The notes beneath the pieces were generated by a model. The model did not search any database. It worked only from the letters and a program-made list of their open reading frames with translations, and was not told the origin of the DNA. 64,000 nucleotides of DNA, from positions 24,033,501-24,097,500 of the forward strand of contig NC_079881.1 of assembly GCF_029227915.1 (NCBI RefSeq), written 5' to 3'. This DNA is from Hydractinia symbiolongicarpus. Lineage: Eukaryota; Cnidaria; Hydrozoa; Anthoathecata; Hydractiniidae. Shown here piece by piece: positions 29,821 to 40,600 of the stretch. The translations under genes and the position numbers were made by a program. The first letter of the stretch is position 1, and each line of letters opens with the position of its first letter.

Positions 29821-29892
29821 CTAAATTTCGCCACTTGGTGCGCTTCAAGTGCCTGCGGAGTCAGCTCCGAACACCTGAAGGATGGTAGATCC

Positions 29893-30774
29893 ATGGTCAG
29901 GTCGATATATCGCTTCCATGTGTATTATCACATTAGGCGAATCATCAAGCGCCTACAGACACCTCTACCCTTTGAGGATAGCTTCAATCGATACGACAAT
30001 CCCTATTCAAATGAGGAGTTTTTAAAAATCTGCGGCGATTATGGAGTTGATCCCAACCCCATGAAATACAGGGGTCAGAACTTTTTCAGCTCATATCAAA
30101 AAAGACGTAAAGAATATCCGACTCCGGGGTTAAGTTATTTCACAAACGACTCCATGACGCGGTGGATTGTGGAAAAATCCGATGGATTTACAAAAACGGG
30201 CCTTGTGAAGATCTCGAGCAGTGTCAGGGCCTATGCATATCTTGTTCTTAGTTCTCAAGCCTCAGCGCGATCCTCCATCCTCGGTAATGATTCAAGTGCT
30301 CTGACCGCCCAAAAAGTTTTTATGAATAACCTTGAGGACATTGTTAACCGTAGGGTCGATATTCAGGAGGACATTAAACGTTATCAGGATACGTTAAACT
30401 ACGCTTCAAGTAAGGTTGATTATTCGGTTGGACAAGGTATTTATATGTTACCTAGTGACATGAATCTCAGAATTAAGACAGGGGTGGTGGGTTACAACAA
30501 CAAGATTTTGATATCGGGTGAGGATCTTACCATCGGTATTAATCGAAAGGTCAATGTTACCGAATCACATAAGATAACTAAAAAGAAGCAGGTAACACCC
30601 GATCATCCTGATATCCATCCTGATAAACACATTACCGTACACCACGTGGATACTACAGATAAACACATTACTGCACCTTACCATAAAGATACTCCTCCTA
30701 CACACGAAGATGAGAAGATCGCTCTTGTGATTGTTATGACAACAGGTTATTTCATATGGTATTTGTTTAGATAA
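29893..30774 (+). CDS. 293-residue Polinton protein with C-terminal membrane anchor, possible minor virion protein
   Basis: The central region (about 24-220) carries segments such as PFEDSFNRYDNPYSNEEF, KYRGQNFFSSYQK, LSSQASARSSIL and GVVGYNNKILISGEDL, which I associate from memory with a conserved protein of invertebrate Polintons. A His/Thr/Pro-rich repeat with two HITxxxH-like units (about 238-272) leads to a C-terminal transmembrane helix (276-292). The N-terminus is basic and amphipathic. The true start is uncertain: the same frame is open upstream to the TAG at 29818, and a basic stretch in another frame (29808-29888) resembles a missing N-terminal part, so an upstream frameshift is possible. 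Role unknown; a virion membrane or minor capsid component is plausible. Confidence 0.75.
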   Translation: MVRSIYRFHVYYHIRRIIKRLQTPLPFEDSFNRYDNPYSNEEFLKICGDYGVDPNPMKYRGQNFFSSYQKRRKEYPTPGLSYFTNDSMTRWIVEKSDGFTKTGLVKISSSVRAYAYLVLSSQASARSSILGNDSSALTAQKVFMNNLEDIVNRRVDIQEDIKRYQDTLNYASSKVDYSVGQGIYMLPSDMNLRIKTGVVGYNNKILISGEDLTIGINRKVNVTESHKITKKKQVTPDHPDIHPDKHITVHHVDTTDKHITAPYHKDTPPTHEDEKIALVIVMTTGYFIWYLFR

Positions 30775-31029
30775 AGAATGACGTCAATTAAATGTCAATC
30801 AAGCCAGAATAACAATAGAGAAACAATGCATTCCTTACATACCAAATATCCTTAGCAACGGCTACTTTCGTTTTGACTTTTTTCTTATGTAAACAACTTT
30901 CTGGTATGTAAAATATGTAAAATCCTATTGTTATAAGCGTTTGATTGACAGATGGTAGATAACAAAAACTGCTTGCGTGTTGTTATTTATAAAGTGGTAT
31001 AAAGAGATGTAATCGTGAATATAAACACA
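30775..31029. other. Intergenic region with long imperfect foldback
   Basis: 255 bp without a gene. Arms at about 30793-30845 and 30900-30950 are imperfect inverted copies: TGTCAATCAA pairs with TTGATTGACA, AACAATAG with CTATTGTT, and TTACATACC with GGTATGTAA. The loop is about 55 bp. It could be a small non-autonomous insertion or a structural signal. The last 80 bp before 31030 are A/T-rich, with TTATTTATAAAGTGGTATAAAG as a possible promoter for the next gene. Confidence 0.6.
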
Positions 31030-31365
31030 ATGGCTTTTCCAACAGTTGAAGAATTTGAACAAAACATAGAACAAGTTGCTCCGATCATAAAGTGGAGAGA
31101 GCTGCCTGAAAACGATATTTACCTTGTTAAATATGTGAAAGAGATGGAAACATCAAGACCTGGTGCTCTTTCTGAAAAATCTATGTATGCGGAGGTTCAA
31201 GATAGAATGGGAAATAAATATAAGACATGGTTGCCTGCAAAACTTTGTGATGAATTGAAGGATTATAGTTTCAAGGGTGATGCCTTTGTCAGATCGAATG
31301 GTCTCAAACAATCTCAAAATAATCATCAAAATCAATTCTTCAGTTATGACATTATGTGGCGCTAA
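31030..31365 (+). CDS. 111-residue hypothetical protein, Polinton right-end gene
   Basis: Starts MAFPTVEEFEQNIEQ at the ATG 31030-31032; the frame reads back only to a GTG at 31015, which is not credible as a eukaryotic start. A KWRELPENDIYLVKYVKE segment followed by DRMGNKYKTWLPAKLCDEL suggests a small beta-barrel, perhaps an OB-like nucleic-acid-binding fold, but this is a pattern impression only. From memory, short proteins beginning FPTVEEFE occur in several animal elements of this type. It lies closest to the right terminal repeat, 43 bp away, and follows a foldback-rich spacer. No membrane segment. Confidence 0.65.
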   Translation: MAFPTVEEFEQNIEQVAPIIKWRELPENDIYLVKYVKEMETSRPGALSEKSMYAEVQDRMGNKYKTWLPAKLCDELKDYSFKGDAFVRSNGLKQSQNNHQNQFFSYDIMWR

Positions 31366-31407
31366 ACCTTGCAATGTTGCAATCATCTTTACTTGTTTCT
31401 GGTAAAG

Positions 31408-31640
31408 ATAGACACACATAACACTATAAATTATAAGGCACGACAGATGAGGGTGGGGAGGGACCCATGGGGAGGGGACACGGCGGGGGTTGGGGGGTTG
31501 GGGCGGATCCGGACATTCGTAGGTGCTAACGGATTTTATAGACTCTTCTATCGTTGATTTGACGTGGATGGCCTATAATTTGACGTGGAATGGTACAACA
31601 TATATTAATCGCTGTCCTAGGATCGGCATTTTCCTATCTC
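31408..31640 (-). repeat. Polinton terminal inverted repeat, right
   Basis: Inverted copy of 14520-14752; I see no mismatches over 233 bp. It holds the G-rich stretch 31451-31503 and ends with TC directly before the target duplication. No gene lies between the end of the 111-aa ORF (31365) and the right end. Confidence 0.96.
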
Positions 31641-31646
31641 TACATT
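31641..31646. repeat. Target-site duplication TACATT, right copy
   Basis: Direct repeat of 14513-14518, immediately after the TC end of the element. A length of 6 bp is the usual Polinton value. Confidence 0.93.
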
Positions 31647-34600
31647 TCATTGACTTTCTAACGGTACCAATACGTATGACCTACAACGCTTGCGTCACAA
31701 ATTCGTACCAACATGTATTTAGCAATATTTTTCTGATATTACTAGGTTGCATCACTTTTAACAGTTAAACGATTGACTCCGGGACTTAATTGAACTAATT
31801 CTGGACTGTGACGTTTTAAATGTGATAAATGAGCCAATTGGACTCCAAGGAATAACATTCTTTTGAATTTGACATGATTTCCGAAACTCAGCGATTACAC
31901 TAGGCGCTGTGGCAGCGCTTCATTTAAAACTGTAGATAAATAAGTCATATTTTATTGTGGGACCAATCCTAGCCGTTATCGCGCGCTGAAGAAATAGAGA
32001 CAGTTTCAAAAACTACATTTCAATGACTTTCTAACGCCATCAGTCCGTTTGAGTTACAACGGTTGCGTCACATATTCGTACCAACATGTATTTAGCGATA
32101 TTTTTCCGCTATTACTAGGTTGCATCGCTTTTGACTGTGAAACGATTGACTGTGGGACTTAAATGCACTAACTTTGGACTGTGACCTGATAAATGTGATA
32201 AATGAGACAATTGGACTCCAAGAAATAACATTCTTCTTAATTTGACATGATTGCCGGAACTCAGCGATTACACTGGGCGCTGTGGTAGCGCTTAATTTAA
32301 AAATTTAGATGAATAAGTCATTCTTTACTGTGGGACCAATACTAGCCGTTATCGTGTGCTGAAGAAAGACCGACAGTTTCAAAAAGTACATCTCAGTGAC
32401 TTTCTAACGGTGTCAGTCCGTTTGAGTTACAACAGTTGAGTCACATATTCGTACCAACCTGCATTTAGCGATAGTATTCGGATATTACTAGGTTGCATCG
32501 CTTTCAACAGTGAAACGTTTGACTGTGGGACTTAATTGAGCTGATTTTGGACTTTGACCTTATAAATGTGATGAACGAGCCAGTTTGGCTACAAGAAGTA
32601 ACATTCTTCTTAACTTGACATCATTGCTGGAACTCAGCGATTGCACTGGGCGCTGTGGTAGCGCTTTATTTAAAAATTAAGATAAATTAGTCATTTTTTA
32701 CTGTGGGACCAATCCCAGCCCTTAGTTCGCGCTGAAGAAATAGAGACAGTTTCGAAAACTACATTTCATTAATTTTTTGGCGGTATCAATCCGTTTGAGT
32801 TACAACGGTTGCGTCACATATTCGTACCAACATGCATTTAGTGACATATTTCCGATATAACTAAGTCATTTCACTTTTAAAAATGAAATGATCAACTGTG
32901 GGACTTAATTGAACTAATATTGGCATGTGACCTTATAAATGTGATAAGTGAACCGACTGGAATCCAAGAAATAACATTCTTCTTACTTTGACATGATTGA
33001 TGAAACTCGGCGATTACACTGAGCGCTGTGGAAGCGTTTCATTTAAAAATTTAGATAAATAAGTCATTTTTACTGTGGGACCAATCCTAGCCGTTAGCGC
33101 GCGCTGAAGATATAGAGACAATTTCAAAAACTCCATTTCATTGACTTTCTAACGGTGTCAATCCGTTTGAGTTACAACGGTTGTGTCACATCTTCGTCCC
33201 CACATGTATTTAGCGATAGCATTCGGATATTACTAGGTTGCATCGCTTTTAACAGTGAAACGTTTGACTGTGGGACTTAATTGAACTGATTTTGGACTTT
33301 GACCTTATAAATGTGATGAACGAGCCAGTTTGGCTACAAGAAGTAACATTCTTCTTAACTTGACATCATTGCTGGAACTCAGCGATTGCACTGGGCGCTG
33401 TGGTAGCGCTTTATTTAAAAATTAAGATAAATTAGTCATTTTTTACTGTGGGACCAATCCCAGCCCTTAGTTCGCGCTGAAGAAATAGAGACAGTTTCGA
33501 AAACTATATTTCATTAATTTTTTGGCGGTATCAATCCGTTTGAGTTACAACGGTTGCGTCACATATTCGTACCAACATGCATTTAGTGACATATTTCCGA
33601 TATAACTAAGTCATTTCACTTTTAAAAATGAAATGATCAACTGTGGGACTTAATTGAACTAATATTGGCATGTGACCTTATAAATGTGATAAGTGAACCG
33701 ACTGGAATCCAAGAAATAACATTCTTCTTACTTTGACATGATTGATGAAACTCGGCGATTACACTGAGCGCTGTGGAAGCGTTTCATTTAAAAATTTAGA
33801 TAAATAAGTCATTTTTACTGTGGGACCAATCCTAGCCGTTAGCGCGCGCTGAAGATATAGAGACAATTTCAAAAACTCCATTTCATTGACTCTCTAGCGG
33901 TATAATTCCGTTTGAGTTACAACGGTTGCGTCACATATTCGTACCAACATGTATTTAGCGATATTTTTCCGCTATTACTAGGTTGCATCGCTTTTGACTG
34001 TGAAACGATTGACTGTGGGACTTAAATGCACTAACTTTGGACTGTGACCTGATAAATGTGATAAATGAGACAATTGGACTCCAAGAAATAACATTCTTCT
34101 TAATTTGACATGATTGCCGGAACTCAGCGATTACACTGGGCGCTGTGGTAGCGCTTAATTTAAAAATTTAGATGAATAAGTCATTTTTTACTGTGGGACC
34201 AATACTAGCCGTTATCGCGTGCTGAAGAAAGACCGACAGTTTCAAAAAGTACATCTCAGTGACTTTCTAACGGTGTCAGTCCGTTTGAGTTACAACAGTT
34301 GAGTCACATATTCGTACCAACCTGCATTTAGCGATAGTATTCGGATATTACTAGGTTGCATCGCTTTTAACAGTGAAACGTTTGACTGTGGGACTTAATT
34401 GAGCTGATTTTGGACTTTGACCTTATAAATGTGATGAACGAGCCAGTTTGGCTACAAGAAGTAACATTCTTCTTAACTTGACATCATTGCTGGAACTCAG
34501 CGATTGCACTGGGCGCTGTGGTAGCGCTTTATTTAAAAATTAAGATAAATTAGTCATTTTTTACTGTGGGACCAATCCCAACCGTTAGTTCGCGCTGAAG

Positions 34601-37600
34601 AAATAGAGACAGTTTCGAAAACTACATTTCATTAATTTTTTGGCGGTATCAATCCGTTTGAGTTACAACGGTTGCGTCACATATTCGTACCAACATGCAT
34701 TTAGTGACATTTTTCCGATATAACTAAGTCATTTCACTTTTAAAAATGAAATGATCAACTGTGGGACTTAATTGAACTAATATTGGCATGTGACCTTATA
34801 AATGTGATAAGTGAACCGACTGGAATCCAAGAAATAACATTCTTCTTACTTTGACATGATTGATGAAACTCGGCGATTACACTGAGCGCTGTGGAAGCGT
34901 TTCATTTAAAAATTTAGATAAATAAGTCATTTTTACTGTGGGACCAATCCTAGCCGTTAGCGCGCGCTGAAGATATAGAGACAATTTCAAAAACTCCATT
35001 TCATTGACTTTCTAACGGTGTCAATCCGTTTGAGTTACAACGGTTGCGTCACATACTCGTACCAACATGTATTTAGTGATTTTCTTCCGATATTACTAAG
35101 TTGTAGCGCTTTTAACAGTAAAACGATTGACTGTGGGATTTAATTGAACTGACTCTGGACTGTGAGCTTATAAATGTGATAAACAAACCAATTGGTCTCC
35201 AAGAAATAACATTCTTCTTAATTTGACATGATTGCTGGAATTCAGCGATTATATTAGGCTCTGTGGTAGCGCTTTATTTAAAAAATTAGATAAATACGTC
35301 ATTTTTTACTGTGGGACCAATCCTAGCCGCTATCGCGCGCTGAAGAAATAGAGAAAATTTTAAAAACTACATCTCATTGACTTTCTAACGGTGTCAGTCC
35401 GTTTAAGTTACAACGGTTGTGTCACATATACGTACCAACATGTATTTAGCGATATTTTTCTGATTTTACTAGGTTGCATCGCTTTTAGCAGTGAAGCGAT
35501 TGACTGTGGGACTTAGTTGAACTGATTCTGGACTGTTACCTTATAAATGCAATAAATGAGACAAATGGATTCCAAGGAAAAACATTGTTCTTAATTTGAC
35601 ATGATTGCTGTAACTCAGGGATTATACTAGACGCTGTGGTAGCGCCTTATTTAAAAATTTAGATAAGTAAGCCATTTTTTATTGTGGGACCAATCCTAGC
35701 CGTTATCGCGGGCTTAATCAATAGGAACAGTTTAAAAAACTACATTTCATTGACTTTCTAACGGTACCAATACGTATGACCTACAACGCTTGCGTCACAA
35801 ATTCGTACCAACATGTATTTAGCAATATTTTTCTGATATTACTAGGTTGCATCACTTTTAACAGTGAAACGATTGACTCCGGGACTTAATTGAACTGATT
35901 CTGGACTGTGACGTTTTAAATGTGATAAATGAGCCAATTGGACACCAAGGAATAACATTCTTTTGAATTTGACATGATTTCCGAAACTCAGCGATTACAC
36001 TAGGCGCTGTGGCAGCGCTTCATTTAAAACTGTAGATAAATAAGTCACTTTTTACTGTAGCACCAATCCTAGCCGTTATCGTGGGATTAATCAATAGGAA
36101 CAGTTTCACAAACTCCATTTCATTGACTCTCTAGCGGTATATTTCCGTTTGAGTTACAACGGTTGCGTCACATATTCCTACCAACATGTATTTAGCGATT
36201 ATTTTCTGATATTACTAGGTTGCATTGCTTTTAACAGTGAAACAATTGAATGAGGGACTTAATTGAGCTGATTTTGGACTGTGAACTTATAAATTTTATA
36301 AGTGAGACAATTGGACTCCTAGAAATAAAATTTTTCTTAATTTGACATAATTTCCGGAACTCGGCGATTACACTGGGCGCTATGGCAGCGCTTCATTTAA
36401 AACTGTAGATAAATAAGTCATATTTTATTGTGGGACCAATCCTAGCCGTTATCGCGCGCTGAAGAAATAGAGACAGTTTCAAAAACTACATTTCAATGAC
36501 TTTCTAACGCCATCAGTCCGTTTGAGTTACAACGGTTGCGTCACATATTCGTACCAACATGTATTTAGCGATATTTTTCCGCTATTACTAGGTTGCATCG
36601 CTTTTGACTGTGAAACGATTGACTGTGGGACTTAAATGCACTAACTTTGGACTGTGACCTGATAAATGTGATAAATGAGACAATTGGACTCCAAGAAATA
36701 ACATTCTTCTTAATTTGACATGATTGCCGGAACTCAGCGATTACACTGGGCGCTGTGGTAGCGCTTAATTTAAAAATTTAGATGAATAAGTCATTCTTTA
36801 CTGTGGGACCAATACTAGCCGTTATCGCGTGCTGAAGAAAGACCGACAGTTTCAAAAAGTACATCTCAGTGACTTTCTAACGGTGTCAGTCCGTTTGAGT
36901 TACAACAGTTGAGTCACATATTCGTACCAACCTGCATTTAGCGATAGTATTCGGATATTACTAGGTTGCATCGCTTTTAACAGTGAAACGTTTAACTGTG
37001 GGACTTAATTGAGCTGATTTTGGACTTTGACCTTATAAATGTGATGAACGAGCCAGTTTGGCTACAAGAAGTAACATTCTTCTTAACTTGACATCATTGC
37101 TGGAAGTCAGCGATTGCACTGGGCGCTGTGGTAGCGCTTTATTTAAAAATTAGGATAAATTAGTCATTTTTTACTGTGGGACCAATCCCAGCCCTTAGTT
37201 CGCGCTGAAGAAATAGAGACAGTTTCGAAAACTACATTTCATTAATTTTTTGGCGGTATCAATCCGTTTGAGTTACAACGGTTGCGTCACATATTCGTAC
37301 CAACATGCATTTAGTGACATATTTCCGATATAACTAAGTCATTTCACTTTTAAAAATGAAATGATCAACTGTGGGACTTAATTGAACTAATATTGGCATG
37401 TGACCTTATAAATGTGATAAGTGAACCGACTGGAATCCAAGAAATAACATTCTTCTTACTTTGACATGATTGATGAAACTCGGCGATTACACTGAGCGCT
37501 GTGGAAGCGTTTCATTTAAAAATTTAGATAAATAAGTCATTTTTACTGTGGGACCAATCCTAGCCGTTAGCGCGCGCTGAAGATATAGAGACAATTTCAA

Positions 37601-40600
37601 AAACTCCATTTCATTGACTTTCTAACGGTGTCAATCCGTTTGAGTTACAACGGTTGTGTCACATCTTCGTCCCCACATGTATTTAGCGATAGCATTCGGA
37701 TATTACTAGGTTGCATCGCTTTTAACAGTGAAACGTTTGACTGTGGGACTTAATTGAACTGATTTTGGACTTTGACCTTATAAATGTGATGAACGAGCCA
37801 GTTTGGCTACAAGAAGTAACATTCTTCTTAACTTGACATCATTGCTGGAACTCAGCGATTGCACTGGGCGCTGTGGTAGCGCTTTATTTAAAAATCAAGA
37901 TAAATTAGTCATTTTTTACTGTGGGACCAATCCCAGCCGTTAGTTCGCGCTGATGAAATAGAGACAGTTTCGAAAACTACATTTCATTAATTTTTTGGCG
38001 GTATCAATCCGTTTGAGTTACAACGGTTGCGTCACATATTCGTACCAACATGCATTTAGTGACATTTTTCCGATATAACTAAGTCATTTCACTTTCAACA
38101 ATGAAATGATCAACTGTGGGAATTAATTGAACTAACATTGGCCTGTGACCTTATAAATGTGATAAGTGAGCCGACTGGACTCCAAGAAATAACATTCTTC
38201 TTACTTTGACATGATTGTTGAAACTCAGCGATTACACTGAGCGCTGTGGAAGCGTTTCATTTAAAAATTTAGATAAATAAGTCATTTTTACTGTGGGAGC
38301 AATCCTAGCCGTTAGCGCGCGCTGAAGATATAGAGACAATTTCAAAAACTCCATTTCATTGACTTTCTAACGGTGTCAATCCGTTTGAGTTACAACGGTT
38401 GTGTCACATCTTCGTCCCCACATGTATTTAGCGATAGTATTCGGATATTACTAGGTTGCATCGCTTTTAACAGTGAAACGTTTGACTGTGGGACTTAATT
38501 GAACTGATTTTGGACTTTGACCTTATAAATGTGATGAATGAGCCAGTTTGGCTACAAGAAGTAACATTCTTCTAAACTTGACATCATTGCTGGAACTCAG
38601 CGATTACAGTGAGCGATGTGGAAGCGTTTCATTTAAAAATTTAGATAAATAAGTCATTTTTACTGTGGGAGCAATCCTAGCCGTTAGCGCGCGCTGAAGA
38701 TATAGAGACAATTTCAAAAACTCCATTTTATTGACTTTCTAACGGTGTCAATCCGTTTGAGTTACAACGGTTGTGTCACATCTTCGTCCCCACATGTATT
38801 TAGCGATAGCATTCGGATATTACTAGGTTGCATCGCTTTTAACAGTGAAACGTTTGACTGTGGGACTTAATTGAACTGATTTTGGACTTTGACCTTATAA
38901 ATGTGATGAATGAGCCAGTTTGGCTACAAGAAGTAACATTCTTCTTAACTTGACATCATTGCTGGAACTCAGCGATTGCACTGGGCGCTGTGGTAGCGCT
39001 TTATTTAAAAATTAAGATAAATTAGTCATTTTTTACTGTGGGACCAATCCCAGCCGTTAGTTCGCGTTGAAGAAATAGAGACAGTTTCGAAAACTACATT
39101 TCATTAATTTTTTGGCGGTATCAATCCGTTTGAGTTACAAAGGTTGCGTCACATATTCGTACCAACATGCATTTAGTGACATTTTTCCGATATAACTAAT
39201 TCATTTCACTTTCAACAATGAAATGATCAACTGTGGGAATTAATTGAACTAACATTGGCCTGTGACCTTATAAATGTGATAAGTGAGCCGACTGGACTCC
39301 AAGAAATAACATTCTTCTTACTTTGACATGATTGTTGAAACTCAGCGATTACACTGAGCGCTGTGGAAGCGTTTCATTTAAAAATTTAGATAAATAAGTC
39401 ATTTTTACTGTGGGCGCAATCCTAGCCGTTAGCGCGCGCTGAAGATATAGAGACAATTTCAAAAACTCCATTTCATTGACTTTCTAACGGTGTCAATCCG
39501 TTTGAGTTACAACGGTTGTGTCACATCTTCGTCCCCACATGTATTTAGCGATAGCATTCGGATATTACTAGGTTGCATCGCTTTTAACAGTGAAACGTTT
39601 GACTGTGGGATTTAATTGAACTGATTTTGGACTTTGACCTTATAAATGTGATGAACGAGCCAGTCTGGCTACAAGAAGTAACATTCTTCTTAACTTGACA
39701 TCATTGCTGGAACTCAGCGATTGCACTGGGCGCTGTGGTAGCGCTTTATTTAAAAATTAAGATAAATTAGTCATTTTTTACTGTGGGACCAATCCCAGCC
39801 GTTAGTTCGCGCTGAAGAAATAGAGACAGTTTCGAAAACTACATTTCATTAATTTTTTGGCGGTATCAATCCGTTTGAGTTACAACGGTTGCGTCACATA
39901 TTCGTACCAACATGCATTTAGTGACATTTTTCCGATATAACTAAGTCATTTCACTTTCAACAATGAAATGATCAACTGTGGGAATTAATTGAACTAACAT
40001 TGGCCTGTGACCTTATAAATGTGATAAGTGAGCCGACTGGACTCCAAGAAATAACATTCTTCTTACTTTGACATGATTGTTGAAACTCAGCGATTACACT
40101 GAGCGCTGTGGAAGCGTTTCATTTAAAAATTTAGATAAATAAGTCATTTTTACTGTGGGAGCAATCCTAGCCGTTAGCGCGCGCTGAAGATATAGAGACA
40201 ATTTCAAAAACTCCATTTCATTGACTTTCTAACGGTGTCAATCCGTTTGAGTTACAACGGTTGTGTCACATCTTCGTCCCCACATGTATTTAGCGATAGT
40301 ATTCGGATATTACTAGGTTGCATCGCTTTTAACAGTGAAACGTTTGACTGTGGGACTTAATTGAACTGATTTTGGACTTTGACCTTATAAATGTGATGAA
40401 TGAGCCAGTTTGGCTACAAGAAGTAACATTCTTCTTAACTTGACATCATTGCTGGAACTCAGCGATTGCACTGGGCGCTGTGGTAGCGCTTTATTAAAAA
40501 ATTAAGATAAATTAGTCATTTTTTACTGTGGGACCAATCCCAGCCGTTAGTTCGCCCTGAAGAAATAGAGACAGTTTCAAAAACTACATGTCATTAATTT

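Larger units (their letters stand above)
14519..31640. mobile_element. Polinton/Maverick element, near-complete, 17.1 kb
   Basis: The element has 5'-AG and TC-3' ends, a 6-bp target duplication TACATT on both sides and long terminal inverted repeats, which together are the published hallmarks of Polintons. It encodes the diagnostic set: protein-primed family B polymerase, retroviral-type integrase, FtsK/HerA-type packaging ATPase and double jelly-roll capsid protein. Removing it and one TACATT restores an uninterrupted satellite monomer matching the one at 35700-35775. I read the two terminal repeats as identical, and nearly all genes are open, so insertion looks recent. A cysteine protease gene was not found, and a small ORF at 29593 carries an in-frame stop. 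Confidence 0.97.

Noticed and set aside
31015-31029. Upstream extension of the 111-aa gene starting with GTG
   Set aside because: A GTG start is not expected in an animal nuclear element, and a good ATG follows five codons later.
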